Assembly: GCA_944378105.1 (NCBI GenBank)
Contig: CALWGC010000023.1
Span: forward strand, 1-64,000
DNA length: 64,000 nucleotides
DNA from: an uncultured Clostridia bacterium
GTDB taxonomy: Bacteria; Bacillota; Clostridia; Lachnospirales; Anaerotignaceae
Direction of reading: 5' to 3'
This document shows positions 26,631 through 38,250 of the stretch, one piece after another. The notes below the pieces were generated by a model, which saw only the letters and a program-made list of their open reading frames with translations, did no database searches and was not told the origin of the DNA. Numbering within the stretch: the stretch's first letter is position 1; each line of letters starts with the position of its first letter. The translations under genes were made by a program, and so were the position numbers.

Positions 26631-26705
26631 AATCCAGAAAACAAGGAAAAAAAACTTTTCTTTTTGCCCGTTTTGTATCATAATAAGAAGAAAGGAGGAG
26701 TGAAC

Positions 26706-27644
26706 ATGAAGTGGAAAAACGCTGCAAAACTGGCTGCCTGCTTTGGTGCGTTGACCGCCGCAATCACCGGGGCCAACCATGCCATTTTCCGTTTGGCACG
26801 CCATCAAGATAAAGAACAGCCAGACTTGTTTTACCATTGGAGATATGGAGACGTACACTATCAAAAAGAAGGCAGCGGCCCACCTTTGCTGCTGATTCAT
26901 GGCTTGGATTTGGGATGCAGCCACAAAGAATTTGCCGATAGCATCCAAGACTTGGCCAAACGATTCACCGTTTATGCCGTTGATTTGCCCGGCTATGGCT
27001 ATTCCGAAAAACCGAAAATCACTTATACTGCCTTCACCTACACTTATTTTTTACAGGATTTCCTTTCACAAGTGGTGGGAAAACCTTGTTTTGCCATTGG
27101 CGCCAATGGCGGCGGTATGATTTTGACCATTGCGGCCAAATTGTATCCCCAATGGTTTCAAAAAATCATGCTGATTTCTCCCACAGGCATCACCGACCCT
27201 GTGGCACAAAACAGGGACATCTTCCTGCGTACCCTTTGGGAACTGCCTTTGAAAGGCACCACATTATATAACTGGGTGGCGTCTCGCCGCGCCATTGGGC
27301 GTTTTTTGCGCACCCAAGGATTTTATGCGCCGGAACGGGTTACGAAAGAACTGATCAATCGGTTCTATTTTGGCGCCCATGGCACCAACGTCAATGCCCG
27401 CTTTGCCCACGCGTCTTTCCGCACCCACTATATGAACCTTCCCATCACAGAATATTTCAAACAACTGACCATGCCGGTGATGGTGCTTTGGGGCGAAGAA
27501 AACCTGCAAAATCCAGTGGAAAACCTGGACAAGTTGGAAGCATTGCGTCCGGAGGAATCCTATTTTATTTTTGAAGAGACCAGGCTCTTCCCTCACCTGG
27601 AAAACCCTACAGAATTTGTCCGCTTAGTGCGAGAACAACTGTAA
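26706..27644 (+). CDS. Alpha/beta hydrolase-fold protein with Asn at the nucleophile position
   Basis: A 312-residue protein with an N-terminal hydrophobic anchor or signal (AAKLAACFGALTAAITGANH), then a hydrolase fold: PLLLIHGLDLGC (oxyanion region), YAVDLPGYGYSEKP, FAIGANGGGMILTIAA, MPVMVLWGEENLQNP and LFPHLENPTEF (His candidate). In active members the elbow reads GxSxG; here it is GANGG (codons GGC GCC AAT GGC GGC), so Asn replaces the catalytic Ser. It may be a non-catalytic binding protein or use unusual chemistry. The ATG follows AAAGGAGGAG. First gene of a four-gene run ending at a terminator. Confidence 0.88.
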   Translation: MKWKNAAKLAACFGALTAAITGANHAIFRLARHQDKEQPDLFYHWRYGDVHYQKEGSGPPLLLIHGLDLGCSHKEFADSIQDLAKRFTVYAVDLPGYGYSEKPKITYTAFTYTYFLQDFLSQVVGKPCFAIGANGGGMILTIAAKLYPQWFQKIMLISPTGITDPVAQNRDIFLRTLWELPLKGTTLYNWVASRRAIGRFLRTQGFYAPERVTKELINRFYFGAHGTNVNARFAHASFRTHYMNLPITEYFKQLTMPVMVLWGEENLQNPVENLDKLEALRPEESYFIFEETRLFPHLENPTEFVRLVREQL

Positions 27645-27672
27645 GACTGAAACAAATGGAGTGAAACGAAAC

Positions 27673-28176
27673 ATGGAACAGAAATTGGAACAAACCACAT
27701 TGGAACAAGAACAGGCCTTCCAGGCCGTCATTGAACACGTCATCAACTATACCAAAAGCGATCAAGGCAGCGGCATTATGAAACAGATGCAGCCCCGCTT
27801 TGTCTCTTGCAATTTAGCACAAAAAGAAATTACCATTGCCTATCAAGTGGAAGAATGGGAACTGAACCCCCAAGGCTCTATGCACGGAGGGCTACTTTGC
27901 GCCGCTTTTGACAACGCCTTTGGGATGATTACCCATTATTTTGCCGAAGACAATTTTATTACCACCGTAGACTTGGCCACCCGGTTTTTAAAACCCATCC
28001 CCATGGGGTCCGAATTGACCATTACCGTAAAGGTGCGCTCCAATGGGCGCACGTTGGTCAGCCTGACGGGCGAGGCTTATGTCAACCAAGAATTGTTGGC
28101 CGCCACCTCCAGCTCCACCTTCATGATTTTGCGTGGCAAAAAAACCCAGATCAATAACTTGAAAATCCAAAACTAA
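27673..28176 (+). CDS. PaaI-type thioesterase (hotdog fold)
   Basis: A 167-residue protein with the hotdog thioesterase core NPQGSMHGGLLCAAFDNAFG (HGG and Asp in place), TTVDLATRFLKPIPMGSELT and a C-terminal strand (TSSSTFMILRGKK). Likely hydrolyses an acyl-CoA; substrate unknown. The first 20 residues are Glu/Gln rich. Start: ATG at 27673 with GGAG 11 bases upstream; a GTG 12 bases earlier overlaps that ribosome-binding site. Confidence 0.85.
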   Translation: MEQKLEQTTLEQEQAFQAVIEHVINYTKSDQGSGIMKQMQPRFVSCNLAQKEITIAYQVEEWELNPQGSMHGGLLCAAFDNAFGMITHYFAEDNFITTVDLATRFLKPIPMGSELTITVKVRSNGRTLVSLTGEAYVNQELLAATSSSTFMILRGKKTQINNLKIQN

Positions 28177-28201
28177 AAAACCAATCCAGGAGGAGATTTG
28201 T

Positions 28202-28672
28202 TTGAGAAGAAAAGACCGAGCAATCACAGACCCAGCACGCATCCAGGAAATTTTTGATCGCTGTGATCATCTGGTTTTGACCATGGAAGACGGAGACTAT
28301 CCCTATGCCGTTCCCCTCAGCTTTGGATACAAAAAAACGGGGGACCAGTATACCCTCTATGTTCACTGTGCCCAGGAAGGCAAAAAGATGGATTTGCTGA
28401 AACAAAATCCCAACGTGGGTCTTTGCCTCGCTCGTACCGAAGCCATCCTCACCGCAGACATTGCCTGTAAATATAGCGCCCGGTTTGAAAGTGTGATTGG
28501 CACAGGAAAAGTGACCTTTCTAACGGGATTAGAAGAAAAGAAAGAAGCCCTCACCCACATCATACAAAAATATAACGACGGCGCCCCTATCACATTCCAG
28601 GAGGCCGCCGTGGAAAAAACGGCCGTGGCCGCCATTTCCTTGCTCTCCTATGAGGCGAAGGCCAATTTCTAA
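28202..28672 (+). CDS. Pyridoxamine 5'-phosphate oxidase-like flavin-binding protein
   Basis: A 156-residue split-barrel FMN-binding protein of the NimA/PPOX-like group: MRRKDRAITDPARIQEIFDR, VLTMEDGDYPYAVPLSFGY, YVHCAQEGKKMDLLKQNPNV and ARFESVIGTGKVTFL. Related proteins reduce nitro compounds or bind flavin or heme; the role here is unknown. It starts at TTG (28202), after AGGAGGAG. Part of the run with the hydrolase, thioesterase and VOC genes. Confidence 0.85.
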   Translation: MRRKDRAITDPARIQEIFDRCDHLVLTMEDGDYPYAVPLSFGYKKTGDQYTLYVHCAQEGKKMDLLKQNPNVGLCLARTEAILTADIACKYSARFESVIGTGKVTFLTGLEEKKEALTHIIQKYNDGAPITFQEAAVEKTAVAAISLLSYEAKANF

Positions 28673-28692
28673 CAATAACAAGGAGCTTTCCT

Positions 28693-29076
28693 ATGAAAAT
28701 CGAACATGTGGCCCTGGCCGTCCAGGACTTGGAACAGGCCAAAGCGTTTTTTTGCACCTATTTAGAAGCCACTTCCAACGCAGGCTACCAAAATCCCGTC
28801 ACTTCGTTCCGTTCCTATTTTCTCACCTTTGACGACGGGACACGATTGGAGCTAATCCACCAGGAAGGACAGGTGGATTGTAAAAAACCCCTTCCCCGCA
28901 CTGGCTATGTCCATATTGCCTTTTCTTTGGGCAGCAAGGAAAAGGTAGACCTGTTAACGAAGCGCCTGAAAGACGACGGATACACCATCTTCCGTGGCCC
29001 ACGAACCACCGGCGATGGGTATTATGAAAGCTGTGTGGTGGATTTCGAAGGAAATCTCATCGAACTAACCGTTTGA
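28693..29076 (+). CDS. VOC-family (glyoxalase/bleomycin-resistance) protein
   Basis: A 127-residue single VOC module pair: MKIEHVALAVQDLEQAKAFF, GTRLELIHQ, GYVHIAFSLGSKEKVD and DFEGNLIELTV. The His/Glu residues at the strand ends (EHVALAV, LELI, HIAF, LIEL) are those that bind metal in glyoxalase-like enzymes. Could be a methylglyoxal, dicarboxylyl-CoA or resistance enzyme. AAGGAG precedes the ATG. Confidence 0.88.
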   Translation: MKIEHVALAVQDLEQAKAFFCTYLEATSNAGYQNPVTSFRSYFLTFDDGTRLELIHQEGQVDCKKPLPRTGYVHIAFSLGSKEKVDLLTKRLKDDGYTIFRGPRTTGDGYYESCVVDFEGNLIELTV

Positions 29077-29162
29077 TGGTGAAGATTTTCCTGCACAAAA
29101 GAAATACGAATAAAACACAAAAGACGATGGGACATTTGGCGCAGCTTCCTAAGAAAACAAAG

Positions 29163-29208
29163 ATGGCTGCAATCCTTTGGACGTAAGGATTGCAGCCATT
29201 TTATTTTT
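29163..29208 (+). terminator. Terminator of the hydrolase-to-VOC operon
   Basis: ATGGCTGCAATCCTT / AAGGATTGCAGCCAT, perfect 15-bp stem with a 7-base loop, then TTTATTTTT. Confidence 0.92.
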
Positions 29209-29521
29209 GCTGAGGTTATTTTCTTCGAAAGACTGCTATCGCAATTTCCAAGAAGAAAAGAAGAAAAACAAAAACGATGTTTTCTTCTTGGGAAACCGCT
29301 TTCCATCGTCTTTTTCTCTTTGCGTTCCAAAATAGAACCACGAAAATGTCCCAAATTCCTTTTTTTCCTTGCTCCAAACAACAAAAAACTGCTTTTTGCC
29401 GTCGAAATAACAGCCTCCTTGTCCCAAAAAAGGGCGCGATTCTTCTTTTGCGCCAAAAGCAGGGCTGTTATACTAAAATGGAAGAAAATTCCATACATTT
29501 CCATGTAATACGGTAAGGAGC
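29209..29521 (+). other. AT-rich gap before noc
   Basis: No gene seen. It contains TATACT at about 29469-29474, a plausible noc -10 box with a weak -35, and a small hairpin ATGGAA..TTCCAT downstream of it. Confidence 0.5.
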
Positions 29522-29529
29522 GTGACAAA

Positions 29530-30369
29530 ATGGCAGATGCAATTCGTTTGACTGATTTTTTTCCAAAAAAAAGCTCTCAAACTTCTCCTCAATCTATTTT
29601 ATCCGTGCCAGTGCAACAAATTAAGCCAAGTCCCAACCAATCGCGGATGCATTATTATAGTGCCGACTTGGAAGAACTGGTGCAAAGTGTGAAAGAAATG
29701 GGCGTGTTACAGCCGGTGACGGTGCGGGCCATGGGGGAAAACCAATATGAGCTGGTCTGTGGAGACCGGCGGTTACGGGCGGCCAAGCTGGCTGGTTTGG
29801 CAGAAATTCCGGCCCTGGTACTGGAAGCCAACGACGGCAAAAGCGCCATGGTTTCTTTGACAGAAAACCTACAGCGGCGAAACCTACATTTCTTTGAAGA
29901 AGCTTCTGCCTTTCAAAGCATCATCAAAGAATATGGGTTTACCCAGGAAGAGGCAGCAAAAAAAATGGGGCGCAGCCAATCTTCCATTGCCAACAAGCTG
30001 CGTTTATTAAGGCTTAACGACGAAGTAAAACGGCTCATCATGGAGCACCAGTTGACCGAGCGCCACGCCCGGGCTTTTTTACGGATTCCCGACCCGGAGG
30101 CCTTGATGCAGGTAGTCAACCAAGTAATTGTGGATGAGCTGAACGTCAAGAAAACAGAAGAATTGGTGTCGGAAACCCTTTCTGCCCTGCGGGACAAGCT
30201 GGTGCAAAGCCACGATCAAAAAATCAAAGGCTCTTTGGGCGATATCCGTTTGATCACCAACACGGTGCGGCAAACGGTGGCGGTCATCCGGCAGGCCGGC
30301 ATTACGGCAGAATATGAGCTGGAAGAACAGGCCGACCGTTGTGAGGTAAAGATACATATTCTGCTCTAA
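29530..30369 (+). CDS. noc: Noc-like ParB paralogue (nucleoid occlusion protein)
   Basis: A 279-residue ParB-family protein distinct from the parB product above. It has SVPVQQIKPSPNQSRMHYYS, LVCGDRRLRAAKLAGL (CTP motif as GDRRLRA), ENLQRRNLHFFEEASAF, and the helix-turn-helix FTQEEAAKKMGRSQSSIANK. Noc proteins bind DNA near the origin and block septum formation over the nucleoid. The N-terminus (MADAIRLTDFFPKK) could be an amphipathic membrane-targeting segment, as in Bacillus Noc. The location between parAB and gyrA fits. I saw no ATTTCCCGGGAAAT-type Noc site in the window. Confidence 0.85.
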   Translation: MADAIRLTDFFPKKSSQTSPQSILSVPVQQIKPSPNQSRMHYYSADLEELVQSVKEMGVLQPVTVRAMGENQYELVCGDRRLRAAKLAGLAEIPALVLEANDGKSAMVSLTENLQRRNLHFFEEASAFQSIIKEYGFTQEEAAKKMGRSQSSIANKLRLLRLNDEVKRLIMEHQLTERHARAFLRIPDPEALMQVVNQVIVDELNVKKTEELVSETLSALRDKLVQSHDQKIKGSLGDIRLITNTVRQTVAVIRQAGITAEYELEEQADRCEVKIHILL

Positions 30370-30492
30370 AAGCGAATCCTTTTCTTACAACGCGCCTTCT
30401 TTCTCCTTCCTGGCTGCTATCCACTTTTTTTGCTGCCTGTTCCTTTCTTTTCCACTTCTTTTCCCTCTTGTTTTCCACTTGGTGGATCAAAA

Positions 30493-30527
30493 AGTCCCAC
30501 TGGAAATTCCAGTGGGACTAAAATTTT
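30493..30527. terminator. Bidirectional terminator between noc and gyrA
   Basis: AGTCCCACTGG-AAATT-CCAGTGGGACT flanked by A and T runs, for convergent noc and gyrA. Confidence 0.9.
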
Positions 30528-30636
30528 TGTCTTATTTTTATCGAAAAAATTCTTGTGCTTCTGATGGGGAACAATGGAGATTTTTCTAATTTTGTCTTTG
30601 AATCATAGACATTTCTGTCTTTCTATCAAAAACAAC

Positions 30637-33159
30637 TCATTCCTCTTCTTCCATCGTTTCTGCTACCATACGATCAATGTCGTCATCTGGGTGCACTTCC
30701 TCTGCCGACTCCACATCTTCTTCGTGAATCTTGGCAATGCCAACCACCTTCACGCCTTCTTCCAACTGAATCAGCTTCACACCCTGGCTATTGCGGCCGA
30801 TGGTGCTGATATCTTCGCCTCTCAAGCGGATGATGACGCCTTCGTTGGTAATCAGCATCACTTCTTCTTGATCGCTGATGACGGCGGTGGAAACGAGCGG
30901 CCCGGTTTTTTCGGTGATATGATGGATTTTTACCCCCATACCGCCTCTGTTTTGCAGGTTAAATTCATGACCCCAGGTCCGTTTGCCATAGCCATTTTCG
31001 GCCACATTCAAAATCCGGTCCGTATCGGAAATGATATCGGCGGAGATGACATAGTCGCCCTCTTTCAGCTTGATGGCGCGCACACCGGTGGCTACGCGGC
31101 CCATGGGGCGGGCGTCTTTGGCGGCAAATCGGATACCCATACCGTTACGGGTGGCCACAAAGATTTCATCGTCGTCGGTGGCCAGCAGGACACGGATCAG
31201 GCTATCGCCTTCCCGCAGGGTAACGGCATTGAGGCCGCCTTTACGGATATTGCTATAGCTCATCATATCGGTTCGTTTGATGACGCCTTCTTTGGTAATC
31301 ATAACCAGATACTGGTTCTCTTCGAATTTTTTCACCGGAATAACAGCGCTGATGGTTTCTTCCGAGGACAATTCCAAGAGGTTCACGATGGCCATGCCGC
31401 GGGCGGTCCGTCCCGCTTCTGGGATTTGATAGCCTTTTAAGCGGTAGACTTTACCCAGGTTGGTAAAGAACAAAATGGTATCGAGATTGGAAGAAACAAA
31501 CAAGTCTTTGACAAAGTCCTCTTCTCTGGTCTGCATCCCGATGATCCCTTTGCCGCCTCTATTTTGGCTCTTATAAGTATCCAGCGGCGTCCGTTTGATA
31601 TAGTTCAAATTGGAGAGGGTGAACACGTCGGTTTCTTCCTCAATCAAATCTTCGATGTCGATTTCGCCGGGGTTATTGACAATTTCGGTCCGGCGATCAT
31701 CGGCATATTTGGCCTTGATGGCCAAAATTTCTTCTTTGATGACGCCAAAGAGCATGGCTTCATCGGCCAAAATAGCTTTGAAATATTTGATTTTTTCCAA
31801 CAGTTCCCGATACTCCGTATCGATTTTTTCATGTTCCAGTCCTTGCAGACGGCGCAATTGCATTTCCAAGATGGCCTGGGCCTGGACTTCCGAAAGACCA
31901 AAGCGTTCCATCAGACGTTCTTTGGCATCGTCATAGCTTTCGCGGATGGTGCGGATGACAGCGTCGATGTTATCCAAAGCAATGCGCAAGCCTTCCAGAA
32001 TATGGGCGCGGCGTTCGGCTTTATCCAAATCAAACTGGGTACGACGGCGCACCACATCTTCTTGATGTTTCAAATAAGCTTCCAGGGCCGTTTTCAGGTT
32101 CAAAATTTCCGGTTTTCCATCCACCAAGGCCAACATAATCACGCCAAAGCTTTCTTGCAGCTGGGTATATTGATAGAGCTGGTTTAAGACCACATTGGCA
32201 TTGACGTCTTTTTTCAGGTCGATGGTCACTTTGATGCCTTCGCCGGCCGACTGGTCTACAATATCGCGGATGCCTTCGATCTTTTTATCCCGGACCAAAT
32301 CGGCAATTTTTTCCACCAAGCGGGCTTTATTGACCTGGTAAGGAATTTCGGTGATGACAATTTTTTCGCAGCCATGTTCGCCCGGTTCAATTTCTGCCCG
32401 GCCACGAACGAGGATCTTACCCCGGCCGGTTTTATAGGCGGCCCGGATGCCGCTGCGGCCCAAGATGGTGGCGCCGGTGGGGAAGTCTGGGCCGTGGATC
32501 ACATCCAGCAGTTCTTCCACTTCCGTTTCCCTGTGTTCTTGCACCTGGTTATCGATGATTTTTACCACACCATCGATGATTTCGCCCAAGTTATGGGGCG
32601 GAATATTGGTGGCCATACCAACGGCGATACCGGAAGAGCCATTGACCAACAGGTTTGGAATCCGGGCCGGCAACACCAGTGGTTCTTTTTCGTTTTCATC
32701 ATAGTTTGGACCAAAATCCACAGTATTTTTTTCAATATCGGCCAGCATTTCGGCAGAAATACGGCTTAATCTGGCTTCCGTATAACGGCTGGCGGCGGCG
32801 CCATCGCCATCGATGGAGCCAAAGTTACCGTGGCCATCCACCAAGGGATAGCGCATGGAGAAGTTTTGCGCCATACGCACCATGGCCTGGTAAATGGAGC
32901 TATCGCCATGGGGGTGGTATTTACCCATGGTATCGCCGACGATACGGGCGGATTTCCGATAGCCCTTGGATGGGTCCAAATTCATTTCGTTCATGGCGTA
33001 CAAAATCCGGCGGTGCACCGGTTTTAAACCGTCCCGCACATCGGGCAAGGCCCGGGAAACGATGACGCTCATGGCATAATCGATATAGCATTGTTTCATT
33101 TCTTCGCCAATATCGATTTCTATCATTTTATCGATCTGGTTTTCTTGCTGTTCGCTCAT
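30637..33159 (-). CDS. gyrA: DNA gyrase subunit A
   Basis: Breaks and rejoins DNA in the gyrase A2B2 complex. The 840-residue protein has [20 protein letters not shown], the quinolone-resistance region [19 protein letters not shown] with Ser and Glu/Asp-equivalent positions, the catalytic Tyr in [12 protein letters not shown], the GyrA box QNRGGKG (about residue 530) that marks gyrase rather than topoisomerase IV, six C-terminal beta-pinwheel repeats, and an acidic tail ([10 protein letters not shown]). Its ATG lies 28 bases after the gyrB stop, with GAGAGGAAG upstream. Confidence 0.98.
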   Translation of the reverse strand: MSEQQENQIDKMIEIDIGEEMKQCYIDYAMSVIVSRALPDVRDGLKPVHRRILYAMNEMNLDPSKGYRKSARIVGDTMGKYHPHGDSSIYQAMVRMAQNFSMRYPLVDGHGNFGSIDGDGAAASRYTEARLSRISAEMLADIEKNTVDFGPNYDENEKEPLVLPARIPNLLVNGSSGIAVGMATNIPPHNLGEIIDGVVKIIDNQVQEHRETEVEELLDVIHGPDFPTGATILGRSGIRAAYKTGRGKILVRGRAEIEPGEHGCEKIVITEIPYQVNKARLVEKIADLVRDKKIEGIRDIVDQSAGEGIKVTIDLKKDVNANVVLNQLYQYTQLQESFGVIMLALVDGKPEILNLKTALEAYLKHQEDVVRRRTQFDLDKAERRAHILEGLRIALDNIDAVIRTIRESYDDAKERLMERFGLSEVQAQAILEMQLRRLQGLEHEKIDTEYRELLEKIKYFKAILADEAMLFGVIKEEILAIKAKYADDRRTEIVNNPGEIDIEDLIEEETDVFTLSNLNYIKRTPLDTYKSQNRGGKGIIGMQTREEDFVKDLFVSSNLDTILFFTNLGKVYRLKGYQIPEAGRTARGMAIVNLLELSSEETISAVIPVKKFEENQYLVMITKEGVIKRTDMMSYSNIRKGGLNAVTLREGDSLIRVLLATDDDEIFVATRNGMGIRFAAKDARPMGRVATGVRAIKLKEGDYVISADIISDTDRILNVAENGYGKRTWGHEFNLQNRGGMGVKIHHITEKTGPLVSTAVISDQEEVMLITNEGVIIRLRGEDISTIGRNSQGVKLIQLEEGVKVVGIAKIHEEDVESAEEVHPDDDIDRMVAETMEEEE

Positions 33160-33187
33160 AGTTTTGCTTCCTCTCTATCCCAAAGCC

Positions 33188-35110
<1,923 letters not shown>

Positions 35111-35121
35111 TCAATCCGATA

Positions 35122-35150
35122 CACAAAAAACGCCTGTCTGCTGTGACAGG
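35122..35150 (-). terminator. Terminator-like hairpin in the gyrB leader
   Basis: On the minus strand CCTGTC-ACAGCA-GACAGG followed by CGTTTTTTG, about 35 bases upstream of the gyrB start codon and downstream of its promoter. Confidence 0.6.
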
Positions 35151-35360
35151 ACCATTCCCCTTTGCTTTGATGCAGAAAAAAGGAATCTTTTGTTTGCTAC
35201 CATCCATAGTTTCCCAAAAAACCATAGACCTGACTTCCTGTGCGGAAAAAAGAAGGGCCGAAACCGAAAAAAGAGAGACTTTCGTAAACGGACATTTTTT
35301 CTCTTTCTTTCCACGGTGGCCTTTCTTTTGTGCTCACATGTTACGATTTTTCTCTTCTTT

Positions 35361-35389
35361 ATTATAGCATAAAAACTGGATTTTTACAA
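35361..35389 (-). promoter_or_regulatory. gyrBA promoter
   Basis: TTGTAA, 17 bases, TATAAT on the minus strand, giving a leader of about 260 bases. Confidence 0.75.
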
Positions 35390-35595
35390 GGCAAAAGACA
35401 GGATTTTCAATCTGAAAGCCTTTATTTTCTTTTGGGTATGGCTTGCTGTATCCCCACCCATAAAAAAAGAAAGTGGCTAAAAAGTGGCTTTAAAGAGAAA
35501 ATAGAAAAAGCTCGAAAAAAAGGACTTTTTTTGCTCACTTTTGACAAAGATTGGTTTCCCTTTCAAACCATCCACTGGGAGAAAACAAAACAGAA
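35390..35595. other. Gap between recF and gyrB without a gene
   Basis: Low-complexity, AT-rich DNA. No frame with a ribosome-binding site and no remB/DUF370 gene, which often sits here in related genomes. Confidence 0.6.
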
Positions 35596-35645
35596 TAAAA
35601 AAACACACACCCGGCGGCCTTTGTTTTGCCAAAACCAGGTGTGTG
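35596..35645 (-). terminator. Terminator downstream of recF
   Basis: CACACACC-tGG ... CC-GGGTGTGTG stem (10 bp, one mismatch) with a 20-base loop, followed on the minus strand by seven Ts. It ends the dnaA-dnaN-S4-recF run. Confidence 0.8.
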
Positions 35646-35761
35646 AACCTTCCCTTTTGCTCTTTTTCTTTGTGAAACAAAACACAATCTGATGGTTTAA
35701 CTGTCTTTTTACAGAGGACACGCAAAAACCATATAAATCTTCAAAATTTCGTCTGTCTTTG

Positions 35762-36865
35762 TCAAAAAGACACATTTTCTCTCTTTTCCAGTAAAATTTT
35801 TCCTTGTTTCACGTGAAAAATTCTTGCCCTTGCGGCAAAAGGTTCCACCGGTCCCTCCACGCCAGTACAAGTCAAAATGGTCTGGACACCATGGATGGTC
35901 TCCACCAAATCTTGCTGCCGCTGGTCATCCAATTCACTGAGCACATCGTCCAAGAGCAATATGGGTTTTTCTCTGGCTTCTTGTTGGATCAATGTGATTT
36001 CTGCCAACTTGGCCGAGAGGGCCGCCGTCCTTTGCTGCCCTTGGGAACCATAGAGTTTCACATCGTTGCCATTAACCAAAAAAAGCAAATCATCTTTATG
36101 GGGACCATGGGACGTATTGCCATACAAGATATCTTTTTCTAAATTTTGTTTCCATTTTTTCCGCAATTCTTCCGCGCCACAGTTGGGGCGGTACTGAATC
36201 ACCAATTCTTCTCTTCCATCGGTAATCCCATCGTGCAGCCCATGGGCAATAGCGGAAAGGGTTTCGGTAAAAGAAGAACGGCTGCGGATGACTTGGGAGG
36301 CGTACTGCTCCAACTGTTCATCCCAAACGTCCAAGGTTGCTTTCAAGTTCCGTTGCTTTTGCATGCTTTTGAGCAGTCGGTTTCTTTGTTTCAGGACTTT
36401 ATAATATTGTTGCAAATTGTGATAATAAACGCGGCTTAACTGACATAATTCCAGGTCCAAAAACCGACGGCGTTCGGCCGGCCCCTGTTTCATCAGCTGC
36501 AAATCTTCCGGCGAAAAAAGCACCGTATGAAGGGTGCCAAACAATTCGCCGCTGCGGCGGACCGAAACGCCATTGACGGCCACGCCTTTTTTTTCTTCTT
36601 TTTTGATATGCACATCAATTTTATCAATCCGCTGCCGCCGATCGACAAAGGCGCGGATATGGGCTTCTCTTTTTTCAAACTGGACCAACTGGCTATCCAG
36701 CCGGGTGCGGTGGCTGCGCCCCGTGGCGCAGACCATCACCGCTTCCAGCACATTGGTTTTTCCCTGGGCATTTTGTCCATACAACACATTCATGCCAGAA
36801 GAAAAGGAAAGATCCGCCTCCGCAATATTGCGAAAATCGGCCAGCAGCAACCGAGAAAGTATCAT
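35762..36865 (-). CDS. recF: DNA repair ATPase RecF
   Basis: Helps load RecA at gaps. The 367-residue SMC-like ATPase has Walker A GQNAQGKTNVLEAV (residues 30-43), ERRRFLDLELCQLSRVYYHN, the signature-like KLYGSQGQQRTAALS and Walker B PILLLDDVLSELD. The start ATG is 3 bases after the S4-protein stop. The last 25 codons include a parS-like sequence, so coding and binding functions overlap. Confidence 0.97.
   Translation of the reverse strand: MILSRLLLADFRNIAEADLSFSSGMNVLYGQNAQGKTNVLEAVMVCATGRSHRTRLDSQLVQFEKREAHIRAFVDRRQRIDKIDVHIKKEEKKGVAVNGVSVRRSGELFGTLHTVLFSPEDLQLMKQGPAERRRFLDLELCQLSRVYYHNLQQYYKVLKQRNRLLKSMQKQRNLKATLDVWDEQLEQYASQVIRSRSSFTETLSAIAHGLHDGITDGREELVIQYRPNCGAEELRKKWKQNLEKDILYGNTSHGPHKDDLLFLVNGNDVKLYGSQGQQRTAALSAKLAEITLIQQEAREKPILLLDDVLSELDDQRQQDLVETIHGVQTILTCTGVEGPVEPFAARARIFHVKQGKILLEKRENVSF
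35805..35820. promoter_or_regulatory. parS-like site inside recF
   Basis: TGTTTCACGTGAAAAA, one mismatch to parS, in the codons for FHVKQ near the recF 3' end. Confidence 0.75.
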
Positions 36866-36868
36866 CGC

Positions 36869-37087
36869 TTATTCCTCAATTTCCACCGTCACCTGGCCAA
36901 ATCCTTTGACTTCCACCACATCGCCGGGGTAGATTTTTTTGCCCCGTTGCAGTTCCACGTTGCCATTGACAAGAACTTCACCATTTGTGATTAATAATTT
37001 GGCATCCGATCCCTGGCCCACCAAATTGGCCAGCTTCAGCAGTTGCCCCAATTTAATAAATTCCGTATGAATGGTTACGCAATCCAT
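36869..37087 (-). CDS. S4-domain RNA-binding protein, YaaA/RlbA type
   Basis: A 72-residue S4 domain: FIKLGQLLKLANLVGQGSDA, KLLITNGEVLVNGNVELQRG, then KIYPGDVVEV. It occupies the conserved slot between dnaN and recF. Thought to bind rRNA or ribosomal intermediates. GAGGGAG precedes the ATG, 12 bases after the dnaN stop. Confidence 0.93.
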   Translation of the reverse strand: MDCVTIHTEFIKLGQLLKLANLVGQGSDAKLLITNGEVLVNGNVELQRGKKIYPGDVVEVKGFGQVTVEIEE

Positions 37088-37099
37088 TTCTTCTCCCTC

Positions 37100-38203
37100 C
37101 TACAGACGCAAAGGCAAAATCAAATATTTATACCAATTGCCTTCTTCTGCCTTGATGATGCAAGGACTTAAAGAAGAATGGAAGAAAATGGCCACTTCTT
37201 CTTCTTCCACGGCCCGCAAGGCTTCGATGCAATACCGCGGGTTAAAGGCAATTTGCAACTCATTGCCTTCGGTGGAAAGGTACAATTCTTCATGAGCAGA
37301 ACCAATTTCTGTCGAAGACAGAAGCGTCATTTTTCCATCGGTAATTTCCAGTTTTACCGGGACTTTGCGGGCATCGCGGGAAACCAATGTGGCCCGTTCC
37401 AATGCAGAGATCAAATCGGTGCGGTTGGCCACCACTTTTGTTTTATAGTCGGTGGTAAACGTTTGTTCATATTTGATATATTCGCCTTCAATCAAACGGC
37501 TGATGACTAAGTTGCCAGAAATATCGAACAATGCGTGTTTTTCTGTCAAGTAAATATGCATTTCTTCTTCACTATCACGCAAAATTTTTGCAATTTCCCG
37601 TAATGTTTTGGCGGGGATAATGGCTTTTTGGGCTTGGTCAGTGGTTTTGGCTTCGCATTTTCGATAAGAAATGCGGTAACCATCCACGGCCACCAGGCTC
37701 ATTTGCCCATTTTGAATTTCCATCAATTCCCCATTGAGCACTGGTTTACTTTCATCCATGGAAACACTGAAAATCGTTTCTGTAATCAAGGCTTTGAAAT
37801 CCTGTTCTTTGACAGAAACATAGGAAACTTGTTCCACTTGGGGCAAAGAGGGAAATTCACTACCATCTTGTCCCATCAATTGGAACTGAGAAGTCCCGCT
37901 GGTGAGGGTGATGGCATTTTTTTCTCCGGCCACCAAAGAAATTTCGTCGCCATTAACCCGGCGTACAATATCGCCAAACAGTTTGGCATCCAGTGCAATT
38001 TCGCCTTGACCTTCCACTTTGGCGTCGATCAAAGCCGTTTCGATCCCCATTTCCAAATCGTTACCGGTTAATTTAAACCCATTTTCATAGGTTTTGATGA
38101 GAATGCATTCCAAAATCGGTAATGTGGTACGGGTGCTGACTGCTTTGGAGACAATGTTAATGGCCGCCAAAAGCTGGGTACGGTCACAAGTAAATGATAA
38201 CAT
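37100..38203 (-). CDS. dnaN: DNA polymerase III beta subunit (sliding clamp)
   Basis: A 367-residue clamp that tethers the replicative polymerase. Starts MLSFTCDRTQLLAAINIVSK, with TTLPILECILI, LFGDIVRRV, SVSMDESKPVLNGELMEI (domain 2), TLREIAKILRD and the C-terminal SPCIIKAEEGNWYKYLILPL, close to the conserved LPMR end (here LPLRL). The ATG follows AAAGGAGC. A 90-residue upstream extension runs through the DnaA-box region and is not protein-like. Confidence 0.97.
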   Translation of the reverse strand: MLSFTCDRTQLLAAINIVSKAVSTRTTLPILECILIKTYENGFKLTGNDLEMGIETALIDAKVEGQGEIALDAKLFGDIVRRVNGDEISLVAGEKNAITLTSGTSQFQLMGQDGSEFPSLPQVEQVSYVSVKEQDFKALITETIFSVSMDESKPVLNGELMEIQNGQMSLVAVDGYRISYRKCEAKTTDQAQKAIIPAKTLREIAKILRDSEEEMHIYLTEKHALFDISGNLVISRLIEGEYIKYEQTFTTDYKTKVVANRTDLISALERATLVSRDARKVPVKLEITDGKMTLLSSTEIGSAHEELYLSTEGNELQIAFNPRYCIEALRAVEEEEVAIFFHSSLSPCIIKAEEGNWYKYLILPLRL

Positions 38204-38250
38204 GTGGATAGCTCCTTTCTGGATAAGTAAGATACTATATAAAGTTGATT

